Both the position numbers and the translations under genes were made by a program. DNA of 6,777 nucleotides from Pirellulales bacterium (GTDB lineage: Bacteria > Planctomycetota > Planctomycetia > Pirellulales > JALHPA01): NCBI GenBank assembly GCA_022842745.1, contig JALHPA010000144.1, positions 1 to 6,777 on the forward strand. The letters run 5' to 3'. The notes beneath the pieces were generated by a model, which was not told the DNA's origin, searched no databases, and worked only from the letters and a program-made list of their open reading frames with translations. This document shows, one piece after another, positions 1 through 6,763 of the stretch. Each line of letters opens with the position of its first letter. The first letter of the stretch is position 1.

Positions 1-1759
1 CCTGCCCCTGGCGTCCTTCAAATGAAAATCGATCGCGATCGCCTGCGGTTTGCAAACGGCCCCAGACAGCGGTTGGCAGCGAAATCGATTGGGCGGCCGG
101 ATGCGTGTCGTTCGGCTCCGCTTCCAGCGTCTGTGGGAGATCGTCTACGTACAATTGCAGCTTGCCGCTTGCGCCGCTGGAATTTTCCAGCCACACGTCG
201 TAGGCCCCGCGCGGCAAATCGGCCGAGCTCGTAACTTCAAGTTGTAAAGCGCCCGTCGATGCATCGGCCGCTGTCAACTTGCCCGTCAGGCGGGCATCGC
301 CGAAGGTTACCTTGTCGCTCTCCGAAAGATGTTTCCCCGAAATTCGCAGCAGGGCAGGCTGGCCGCGTTGCACGCCGCGCGGTAGCACGGAGATAAGTTC
401 CGGCTTTGGCATTGGCGCAGGCGCAATCATGGCGCCGTCCACGACGCTATAAAGCGAGAGCGAGCCGTCGAGCCGTCCCACGGCCAGCGTCGATTGCTTG
501 GGCGAAAAGGCGAGCGCTACCGGCACGTCCGATTGAGCATCGAGCAGGAGACGCTCGGAAACCTGGTCGGCTTGCCAAAGCTTGACTTTACGGTCCTCCG
601 CGGCCGTGGCGATCGTCTTGCCATCGGGGGAATACGCAAGCTTGACAATCGGTTGTTCGTGGGCGAATCGTGCAAACACCAGGGGATTTGTCCCCTCGGC
701 CATCGAATCGCTTAAGCGCCAAATGCGAATCCGATTGTCCGCGCCGGCCGCCGCGACCGATTGGCCGTCGGGGCTGAAAACGACGGCATACTGCTCCAGC
801 GTCGGCTGACCAAAAGTCTCCACCCGCTCGCCATTGTCGACGTTCCACAGCTTGACGGTCCGATCGCCGCTGGCGCTCGCCAGCACACGCCCATTCTTGT
901 GAAAATCGAGGGAGAATACCGCGCCATTGTGGCCCGACAAGGTGCGCAATTCGCCGCCAGTCGCCAGGTCCCACAGCTTGATTTGTTGGTCGTAACTCCC
1001 GGTCGCCAGCAGTTTCCGATCACTCGAAAGGGCGACCGCGTAAATGCTATCTTTGTGCCCGCGCAGACGGCGGGGGGGCTGATTGCGCGCCAGATCGAAT
1101 ACAACAACTTCGCCGAACAATCCGGGCTCTCCAGCAGCCGCGACCAGCACGGCGCCATCCGCGGAGAATGCAAGACTGTTGACGTTGCCGTGCAGGCCGG
1201 TGAAAGTTCGCACGACGGCGCGGGTATCCGCAGAGACGAGATCGACCGCTCCGGGTCGGCCAAGCGCCAGCAACGGGCCATCGGGTGAAAACGCCGCGGC
1301 AAAAATAGCGCGGCGGACAGGTCCGGCCGGATCGACTTTCGGGACGATCAGGACCGTGGGGTCGACCTCTGCCCCAGATGGGCCTTTCGCCCCGGCGTCG
1401 ATCCAGGCCGTGAGGAGGGCGATTTCCGCGGGGCTGGGCCGGGGATTATCCTCGGGAGGCATGGCGGGCTTGGCATCCCCAGTCAGGACGCGGATTAACC
1501 GGCTTTGGGCCGATTGGCCGGGGACGACCACGGCCCCGCGCTTGCCCCCCTTCTTCAGTTCCTCGAAACTCGCCAGGGACAATTTGCCCTCGCGGTCGTC
1601 GGAATTGTGACACCCGTTGCAGTATTTGGCCAAGAGCGGGGCAACGGCCAGATTATAATCGGGGGGGGCAAGTTCGGCGGCTTTCAACGGCGCATCGGCC
1701 ATTGGCGCCGCGACCGTCGCCAAGAACAACGCCAGTGCCAGTGAAACAATCAATCTCAT
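1..1759 (-). CDS. Secreted cytochrome c (PSCyt1-type) - WD40 propeller - IPT/TIG - PPC protein, C-terminus missing
   Basis: The frame is open without a stop from the ATG at 1757-1759 to the left edge, giving 586 residues; the C-terminus lies outside the window. Residues 1-23 form a signal peptide (MRLIVSLALALFLATVAAPM, possible cleavage after ADA at 21-23). Residues 38-125 resemble the planctomycete cytochrome c domain, with a haem motif CNGCH at 47-51 and a MPPE motif at 100-103 that could supply the distal methionine. Seven WD40-type blades follow (about 148-440), then an IPT/TIG-like Ig fold (about 452-540) and the beginning of a PPC domain (EAEPNDT at 546-552, GDRDRFSF at 573-580). The frame stays open upstream, so the start is chosen because the signal peptide begins right at this Met; no Shine-Dalgarno sequence is visible. 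It follows the DUF1549/DUF1553 gene by 160 bases on the same strand. It is probably a periplasmic or surface protein; electron transfer is possible, but the substrate is unknown. The domain calls are firm, the function is not. Confidence 0.92.
   Translation of the reverse strand, partial: MRLIVSLALALFLATVAAPMADAPLKAAELAPPDYNLAVAPLLAKYCNGCHNSDDREGKLSLASFEELKKGGKRGAVVVPGQSAQSRLIRVLTGDAKPAMPPEDNPRPSPAEIALLTAWIDAGAKGPSGAEVDPTVLIVPKVDPAGPVRRAIFAAAFSPDGPLLALGRPGAVDLVSADTRAVVRTFTGLHGNVNSLAFSADGAVLVAAAGEPGLFGEVVVFDLARNQPPRRLRGHKDSIYAVALSSDRKLLATGSYDQQIKLWDLATGGELRTLSGHNGAVFSLDFHKNGRVLASASGDRTVKLWNVDNGERVETFGQPTLEQYAVVFSPDGQSVAAAGADNRIRIWRLSDSMAEGTNPLVFARFAHEQPIVKLAYSPDGKTIATAAEDRKVKLWQADQVSERLLLDAQSDVPVALAFSPKQSTLAVGRLDGSLSLYSVVDGAMIAPAPMPKPELISVLPRGVQRGQPALLRISGKHLSESDKVTFGDARLTGKLTAADASTGALQLEVTSSADLPRGAYDVWLENSSGASGKLQLYVDDLPQTLEAEPNDTHPAAQSISLPTAVWGRLQTAGDRDRFSFEGRQGQ
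440..1318 (-). repeat. Seven WD40-type repeats (one beta-propeller) inside the cytochrome-WD40 gene
   Basis: The translated minus strand shows seven regularly spaced cores of the form hydrophobic-S-P-D-G or a variant, at residues 157-161 (FSPDG), 198-202 (FSADG), 244-248 (LSSDR), 286-290 (FHKNG), 328-332 (FSPDG), 376-380 (YSPDG) and 418-422 (FSPKQ). Several blades close with an LW or IW strand end: KLWD at 261-264, KLWN at 303-306, RIWR at 345-348 and KLWQ at 393-396. GH pairs at 234-235 and 276-277 fit the usual WD40 pattern. Spacing is about 42-46 residues. Seven blades is the standard number for one closed propeller, so the fold is probably complete and acts as a binding scaffold. The repeats are diverged at DNA level and are not a recent tandem duplication. 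Confidence 0.85.
1607..1621 (-). other. Haem c attachment motif (CNGCH) of the cytochrome-WD40 protein
   Basis: Residues 47-51 read CNGCH, a canonical C-x2-C-H motif for covalent haem c attachment. It lies about 24 residues after the predicted signal-peptide cleavage, as expected for a haem protein matured outside the cytoplasmic membrane. The surrounding pattern (APLLAKYCNGCHNSD, then a PAMPPEDN segment at 98-105) is typical of the planctomycete cytochrome c domain family. Confidence 0.85.
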
Positions 1760-1919
1760 GGGAGGATTCGTGGGCAGTGCGAAATCGTAAGTTGCAGATT
1801 GTGTTAATGGCCCGTCGAGCAGCTTGCCTCGAAAAACAACCGTTCGACGATCATCGCCGAGCCATTCTCGAATCAGGGATCCAAATTGGCTCTCGCTGGC
1901 GGCGAAGAGGGCGCCGCGG
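1760..1919. other. 160-base spacer between the DUF1549/DUF1553 gene and the cytochrome-WD40 gene
   Basis: No gene is supported here. Read on the minus strand it has no ribosome binding site in front of the ATG at 1759; the bases before that ATG are a C-rich CCTCCC. The only symmetry noticed is a 6-base inverted repeat, GAGCCA at 1859-1864 and TGGCTC at 1887-1892, with a 22-base loop and no T-tract on either side, so it does not qualify as a terminator. It may hold a promoter for the downstream gene, but no convincing -35/-10 pair was found. Confidence 0.5.
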
Positions 1920-4397
1920 CTAATGATTGAGTAGGAATTCTTTGCTGCTGAGCAGGCTCCAATACAAGTCTTCAAGCACCAGGCGCTTTTCGCTCTCCGG
2001 TGCATCGGCCAGAGCTTGGACCAAAGGATCCTTCTCCGCCGGAGTCGGATAGCGAGCCAAAGAACTCAGATAGGCATCTTCCACGACCCGCTCGGGAGGC
2101 GCTTTCGAAGCCAGGATCTGATCCAGTCGGTTGCCGGGCGTCGCCAGCTTGTCGTTGATCGTGTCGCCGTTGCTAAGGTGCAATACCTGCACCATGCTTG
2201 GCTCGTCGGTCCGCTCGCACTCGCAGGTCAACAGGCGCTGAGGCCGCCCAAAGGACTTCAAAAAATACGACAGGACGTTCGAGTCCGGCAGTTGAATGGC
2301 TCGGAAGTTCGGCGGGTAGGGATCGCCCTGGCCACCGAGGTTCTTGTTTTTGCGGTCGCCGGACTCGCGGAAAAACTGGGTGGAAGCGCCGCTGATCTGC
2401 GAATAAGCGTCGAGCAGCGCCTCCGCCATGATGCGGCGGGGATAATACCGAGCGTAATAACGTCGATCGAATGCATTCGTCGGCAGGCTCTGGCTCGTGC
2501 GCTGGTAGGTTGCGCTCTGCAGCATGGCGCGCATCAGCGATTTCAAGTCGTAGCGATTTCGCACCAGGAACTGCGCCGCGGCGTTGAGCAGCTCCTCATT
2601 GCTGGCCGGATTGGTGAGCCGCAGGTCATCCACCGACTCCACCAGGCCGGCGCCGAAAAAATTGGCCCACAGGCGATTGGTAATGGCCCGAGCGAAATAG
2701 GGATTGTCGGCGGACGTCACCCAATCGGCGAGCACCGCGCGCCGGTCGAGCGGAGAGTCAAACGGCACAGGCTGGGCATCGAGCGGCCGGGGCGGTTGAG
2801 GCTTTCCCGTGCGCGGCTGCAGCAGCTCGCCCGAAGCGACGTTGAAGACCACCGCTTCGCCGTCGTTGCGCCCGTCCTTCACCTTGACCCGCGCAAACAG
2901 GTTGGCCATGCCGAAGTACTGATCGTTGGTCCATTTCTCCAGCGGGTGGTTGTGGCATTTCGCACAGTTGATGGACATGCCGAGAAACGCCTGCGACGTG
3001 GTCTCGGCCAGTTCGGTCGGGTCGGGATGCAGAACGAAAAAGTTCGCCGCGCCGTTTTCGATCGTGCTCCCTTTGGCCGTGAGAATCCGCCGCGCCAGTT
3101 CGTCCCAGGGGGTGTTGTCGGCCACCTGCGCTCGGATCCAACGGTAATAGGCCCACATGGCGGGGGGGCGAAGCTTCTCACTATTGACCAAGAGCAGGTC
3201 GGACCACTTGTAGGTCCAGTAATCGACGAACTCCGGTCGCTCAAGCAGCGCCTCGATAAGTCGATCGCGCTTATCGGCGGAGTTGTCGGATAAGAAAGCC
3301 CGCACTTCATCAGCAGTCGGCAGCGTGCCAATGGTATCGATAAAGGCACGGCGCAAAAATTCGGCGTCCGAGGCCGGCGGCGACGGCGGAAGATTGAGCC
3401 GCTTTAGCTGCTTGAGAACGAGTTCATCGATGAAATTGCGGCTCGGGGCCTGCGCATAGGCTTGCTCGTCGACCGCTTGTTCGTAAGACACCGTGACCGT
3501 GGCCACCGCATTGAAACTAAGATACCAGCCGCTGAGTACCGCCTCTCCCTGGCCTACGACCGACACCTGTCCCGACTGGTTGACCTGAGCGACCGCTTCG
3601 TTCGACGAAGCAAACTTCACCAGCCGGGTGACATCCTCCACCCGTCCGTCTGAAAACCGGGCTTGAACCAGGATGCGCCGCGTGTCTTTCGGTTTGAGCA
3701 ACGTCCGGCGGGGAAGAATCTCAAGCTGCTCGATCCTCGCATCGCTTTCCGCGGGCGGTCGGGCGCCTTGTGCGATCCAACTCGCGACGGTGCGGTATTC
3801 GGGGGAGTCGACCTCGAATCGCACCCCACCCCGGTGTGCGATGGCCCCCGTCGGCTTGGTAAGCAGCAAACTCCGGGCAGGGTCCGCGGGAGCGATGCGC
3901 CGTCCGCGGGCCTGCCGGGTGATTGCAAAGTAATCGGCATCGGCATCGTATCCGCGCAAGGAGAGCTTAAAGCCGTTCTTGCCGGCGGCTGCTCCGTGGC
4001 AAGCCCCCGAGTTGCAGCCGGCCTTGGCAAAGACCGATTGAACTTGATTGCGAAAACTGACTTCGTGGGGTTTGTCGAATTGCTCGACCGTGATTTCCGT
4101 CGTGTCCGACTGGCCGGCGACTTCGGCCGTCACAGTCGTCCGGCCGTTGGACAGCGGTACGGCGACCCCATTCTCGATTTTCACAATCTGGGGATCGCCA
4201 ACGGACCAGGTGACTTCCCCCGCCGGCGAACCGAGAAATTGATCATCGAGCACGCGCTCGACGAGCAAGGCGTGAGACGCGGCAGGACCGGAAAGTGTCA
4301 CCCTGGAGGGCAAGACCGCGATCGATGGCCCGGCCCCCAGGACCGTTCCCACCCCCCACAGACAAAACAGGCTACCGCTGATCCAAGATCGCACCAT
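1920..4397 (-). CDS. Exported DUF1549/DUF1553 (PSD1-type) protein with Ig-like (BIG2) segments and cytochrome motifs
   Basis: This is a complete 825-residue protein. The ATG at 4395-4397 is the first after an in-frame TGA at 4410-4412, and a hydrophobic export signal follows at once (SGSLFCLWGVGTVLGA, residues 7-22). In order: BIG2-like Ig fold (about 26-105); a cytochrome-like segment (about 110-215) with CNSGACH at 128-134 and GFKLSLRGYD at 142-151; a second Ig-like fold (about 223-305); DUF1549 (about 320-510) ending in a canonical CAKCH motif at 478-482; and DUF1553 (about 550-800) with NRLWANFFGAGLVE at 573-586 and CECER at 725-729. Length and order match a protein family abundant in Planctomycetes, so it appears intact. 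The family has no established enzymatic activity. Export plus haem motifs suggest a redox-linked or surface role, but that is inference. It lies 88 bases after tssG and 160 before the cytochrome-WD40 gene, its more likely functional partner. No Shine-Dalgarno sequence precedes the start. Confidence 0.93.
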   Translation of the reverse strand: MVRSWISGSLFCLWGVGTVLGAGPSIAVLPSRVTLSGPAASHALLVERVLDDQFLGSPAGEVTWSVGDPQIVKIENGVAVPLSNGRTTVTAEVAGQSDTTEITVEQFDKPHEVSFRNQVQSVFAKAGCNSGACHGAAAGKNGFKLSLRGYDADADYFAITRQARGRRIAPADPARSLLLTKPTGAIAHRGGVRFEVDSPEYRTVASWIAQGARPPAESDARIEQLEILPRRTLLKPKDTRRILVQARFSDGRVEDVTRLVKFASSNEAVAQVNQSGQVSVVGQGEAVLSGWYLSFNAVATVTVSYEQAVDEQAYAQAPSRNFIDELVLKQLKRLNLPPSPPASDAEFLRRAFIDTIGTLPTADEVRAFLSDNSADKRDRLIEALLERPEFVDYWTYKWSDLLLVNSEKLRPPAMWAYYRWIRAQVADNTPWDELARRILTAKGSTIENGAANFFVLHPDPTELAETTSQAFLGMSINCAKCHNHPLEKWTNDQYFGMANLFARVKVKDGRNDGEAVVFNVASGELLQPRTGKPQPPRPLDAQPVPFDSPLDRRAVLADWVTSADNPYFARAITNRLWANFFGAGLVESVDDLRLTNPASNEELLNAAAQFLVRNRYDLKSLMRAMLQSATYQRTSQSLPTNAFDRRYYARYYPRRIMAEALLDAYSQISGASTQFFRESGDRKNKNLGGQGDPYPPNFRAIQLPDSNVLSYFLKSFGRPQRLLTCECERTDEPSMVQVLHLSNGDTINDKLATPGNRLDQILASKAPPERVVEDAYLSSLARYPTPAEKDPLVQALADAPESEKRLVLEDLYWSLLSSKEFLLNH
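2952..2966 (-). other. Canonical C-x2-C-H motif (CAKCH) in the DUF1549 domain
   Basis: Residues 478-482 read CAKCH, followed by NHPLEKW. The CxxCHNHP stretch is a hallmark of DUF1549 proteins and has the form of a haem c attachment site. The protein carries an export signal, so haem attachment is possible, but it has not been shown from sequence alone and the motif could instead bind a metal. Confidence 0.7.
3996..4016 (-). other. Non-canonical C-x4-C-H motif (CNSGACH) in the N-terminal cytochrome-like segment
   Basis: Residues 128-134 read CNSGACH, with four residues between the cysteines instead of two, followed by GAAAGKNGFKLSLRGYD. The form is characteristic of the Ig-like subgroup of DUF1549/DUF1553 proteins. 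C-x4-C-H haem sites are known in some multihaem cytochromes such as Desulfovibrio cytochrome c3, so haem binding is plausible but not certain. Confidence 0.6.
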
Positions 4398-4485
4398 GGC
4401 AGGAAAAACTCAACGGGGCACGTTTTCTGAATATCAAGACACGGCCGTTCAACCGGCGCATGGCCAATCGTCGCTTGAAGATCGT
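4398..4485. other. 88-base spacer between tssG and the DUF1549/DUF1553 gene
   Basis: This gap marks the change from type VI secretion genes to the cytochrome-type genes. I see no stem followed by a T-tract on the minus strand, only a short self-complementary ACGGCCGT at 4441-4448. No well-spaced -35/-10 pair and no ribosome binding site could be recognised. Readthrough from tssG is therefore possible but unproven. Confidence 0.45.
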
Positions 4486-5715
4486 TCACGCCCGGCCGCC
4501 GCTATTCAACCAGAAAACCTCCTGACCCGCAAAAACGGCGTCCGACGAGGGTCTGGCGGGCGGATCGTTTCGGAGCCACATGTTCCAGCCCAACCGGGTT
4601 CCCAGCCCGTTGCTTTCGACCATGTGGCATTCCGGCACGCTTTCGCGGCGCAGGACCAATTGTACTTCAAAATCCAACGTGGGTCCTACATACAGCCGTA
4701 CCAAATGCGAGAGCAAAAAGAACGACTTGTGGCGGGGGCTGGGCGAGCGATCCGGCAGCAGTTCGCAGAATTGTTCGTAATCCAGCGGCCCCAAGACAAT
4801 GCGGATCTTCCCTTCCACGTCCCAAGTCCGCTCTCCCATGACCAAATCCGCTCCCAGTCCACAATTCCGAGCGCCCAGCGAAGACTGGTCGCTGGGATCC
4901 AAAAGCAGCCATTCACCTTGGAATTGCCGAACCTCCACCGGCAATCCAAAGTAGTCCGCCAGCATCGCTCTCAGACCCAGCGCGGTGCGCGGGCGGCGCG
5001 CCAGCAAGCCCCCGTAGTACATGGCAGCCTGGTCATCGACCGCATCGAGCGGGATTGGCTCTTCTCCAGACCAGGACGCTTCGTCCGCCGTAACTTGCAG
5101 TCGATGTCGCAGAGGAGGCTGTCCAAGGCCGACCAAGCTCAACAGCGCCTGGGTAAAGGAGTCGGGAGAACGCTTGGCGTGATCGCCGCGCTCGAATCGA
5201 AGATAGAAGCGGTACTTGGCCCAGGCACGGTAAAACAAGGACAGCAGGCGATGGTTGAATACGTCCAGCCAATCGCGGGCGGCGCGCTTTTCGGCATCTT
5301 TGCTATCGCGTTCGTTGCGTAGGAAAATCTCGGTGTAATGCCGGGGGAGAGCGCCATTTGGGCCGGCTAAGCCCATAAACGTAGCCGTCAGGGTGGGATA
5401 AGGATGGCTTTCGGTGGGAGGCTGAATCTCCTGGATCTGGCTCGCCGGAAATGCCAGCGAAAGGTGCGATTTCAACCGCACCGCCTCCTCGTCCGGCAAC
5501 CCTTCACCCCCCACGGGCGCGCGGCCGTTGTCGAGCAGTTCCAACAAGCGGACCGCTTGGAAAAACTCAAACGCCTGCCCATGGGAGTAGAGCCGTTCTT
5601 CGACGGAAGGAGGGGACCGATTGGCGCGGGCCGGGCCGGCGCCTGTTTTCGGCCCGGAACTCCCCACCGCAGACTTCGCGGGATCGGGCGGCGGCGAGGA
5701 ATCAGCGGGGGTCAT
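4486..5715 (-). CDS. tssG: Type VI secretion system baseplate subunit TssG (ImpH/VasB family)
   Basis: TssG is a cytoplasmic wedge component of the T6SS baseplate; with TssF, TssE and TssK it links the contractile tail to the membrane complex. The 409-residue protein shows the family pattern throughout: FEFFQAVRLLELL at 49-61, LAFPASQIQEI at 87-97, FMGLAGPNGALPRHYTEIF at 113-131, DVFNHRLLSLFYRAWAKYRF at 151-170, LGADLVMGERTWDV at 287-300, LGPLDYEQFCELLP at 308-321, and a C-terminal LGTRLGWNMWL at 371-381. The ATG at 5713-5715 is the first after an in-frame TGA at 5728-5730. Residues 1-37 are rich in Pro, Ser, Gly and Ala and probably disordered, making the protein longer than many TssG proteins (roughly 330-350 residues). 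It lies 77 bases downstream of tssF, the usual order. The body is intact, with no missing segment noticed. Confidence 0.95.
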   Translation of the reverse strand: MTPADSSPPPDPAKSAVGSSGPKTGAGPARANRSPPSVEERLYSHGQAFEFFQAVRLLELLDNGRAPVGGEGLPDEEAVRLKSHLSLAFPASQIQEIQPPTESHPYPTLTATFMGLAGPNGALPRHYTEIFLRNERDSKDAEKRAARDWLDVFNHRLLSLFYRAWAKYRFYLRFERGDHAKRSPDSFTQALLSLVGLGQPPLRHRLQVTADEASWSGEEPIPLDAVDDQAAMYYGGLLARRPRTALGLRAMLADYFGLPVEVRQFQGEWLLLDPSDQSSLGARNCGLGADLVMGERTWDVEGKIRIVLGPLDYEQFCELLPDRSPSPRHKSFFLLSHLVRLYVGPTLDFEVQLVLRRESVPECHMVESNGLGTRLGWNMWLRNDPPARPSSDAVFAGQEVFWLNSGGRA

Positions 5716-5792
5716 ATGCCAGCAATCTCAAGTGGGATTCCGTTTCTCGCGATGGGAAGATTCGGCGGCTTAACGAAAGCCCGCAGCCTCCA
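5716..5792. other. 77-base tssF-tssG spacer with a seven-codon reading frame overlapping the tssF stop
   Basis: On the minus strand the tssF stop TGA (5793-5795) shares a base with an ATG (5791-5793) in a TGATG arrangement typical of translational coupling. That ATG reads MEAAGFR and then TAA at 5770-5772. The frame is the same as tssG, which begins at 5715 after a further TGA at 5728-5730. No strong ribosome binding site precedes the tssG start. The short frame may be chance, a leader peptide, or the remains of an earlier tssG start. Confidence 0.4.
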
Positions 5793-6763
5793 TCAGATCA
5801 AAGGCTGGTCCCCAGCACGTAAGGGCCAGCGCTTGAAAATCGCTTCCGTCTGCGACGTTTTGCCGACGAGCTGGGTAAAGCTGTTGATCGAGGCATACAT
5901 CGCAAGAAATCGCTCCAGGACGCAGGCGAACAAATAGACGCCGACCCCCACGTATTTCTCCTCGTCGAACTCGAGCAATATTTCCGTGCCCCGGCAGAAT
6001 CCGCTGGCCGAACCATTTCCACAACGCCCCACGATCCGCCGCGAGCGCACGGCGGTAATGCCTTCAATCAATTGCCGGGTGACGTCCGCCAATTGTTGCT
6101 GGCCCGCTTTGGGGTCGGAAAAATCGTACAGCCGGAGGATCTCTTGCAGCGACTCGCGCCCTTTTTCCGCGTCGGTCAACGACAAGTAATTCAAGTTCAG
6201 ATGGGACATGAGCGCCCAGTACCGCCCGCGCCTTGGCGGAGGACGCAAGGGAAGCGTCGGCGGTCGCAGGCAGCGGACGGCGGACAGGGGAGCCGCGCCT
6301 TCCAATTCGAGGTACAGGCGATCGCCGGCCACTTGGAGTTTTTCGGGGAGGTCGCGGTTGGTGCAGAGCGTACGCACGACCAAGGTTTCCTCAGCGGGGA
6401 GCTTGGGCTGGAAGTTGAGATCGACGAGATGCAGATAGACTTCGCTGCCGCGATCGCCTTCGCGGTTCGAACCCCGGCGGGTCGTGTGCCAGAAGGCGTG
6501 CTGCTCGGCGCGGTCGCGTCGATGATTGATCGAATAGAACGGCTGGAACTCGACCGATTCGCCGCTGACGGGATCGGCCCCGGTGACTTCGGTAACCGCA
6601 TAGACCTCCGTTCCCAACTGTTGGGTGACATCGGGAACGACGCGGTACTCGTGGGTGCGGTGAGCGAGGGTGATCGGCTCGGCCACCTGTTCGAAGAGGT
6701 TGACGATGGGGGTGCAACCCAAACGGAAGGTCGAAGCGTCGATCCACTCGTCGAGCCGCGGCA
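5793..6763 (-). CDS. tssF: Type VI secretion system baseplate subunit TssF (ImpG/VasA family), C-terminal part
   Basis: TssF forms the T6SS baseplate wedge with TssG in the cytoplasm, usually as two TssF to one TssG. About 323 residues are present, roughly the C-terminal half of a protein that is usually about 600 residues; the rest lies beyond the right edge. Numbering from the codon at 6762-6764, family signatures are FRLGCTPIVNLFEQVAEPI at 13-31, YRVVPD at 40-45, FQPFYSINH at 73-81, YWALMSHLNLNYLSL at 182-196, LQEILRLYDF at 206-215, FCRGTEILLEFDEE at 256-269, and YLFACVLERFLAMYASINSF at 277-296. The frame stays open to the edge, so a TTG at 6762-6764 is not taken as a start. Bases 6764-6777 look like adapter, so the residues they encode should be ignored. 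The gene ends with TGA at 5793-5795 and is followed by tssG. Confidence 0.95.

Noticed and set aside
712..1302. A 196-codon minus-strand frame within the WD40 region.
   Set aside because: It is a shifted frame of the cytochrome-WD40 gene; the in-register frame runs without a stop from 1759 to 1 with seven clear WD40 blades.
1661..1668. Run of eight G (C on the coding strand) just after the signal peptide of the cytochrome-WD40 gene, with seven-base runs at 1072-1078 and 3162-3168, as possible phase-variation tracts.
   Set aside because: All three runs fall within intact frames and encode ordinary Pro/Ala/Arg codons in a GC-rich genome; eight bases is short for slippage switching and there is no sign of length variants.
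1859..1892. Inverted repeat GAGCCA/TGGCTC as a terminator after the DUF1549/DUF1553 gene.
   Set aside because: The stem is only 6 bases with a 22-base loop and no T-tract; it is too weak to call.
2016..3293. A 425-codon open frame on the plus strand.
   Set aside because: It lies wholly antisense to the DUF1549/DUF1553 gene, shows no recognisable domain, and its composition is what a GC-rich complement produces.
4396..5322. A 308-codon open frame on the plus strand starting at the DUF1549 gene start.
   Set aside because: Antisense to tssG, whose family motifs are unmistakable; no domain or export signal in the plus-strand product.
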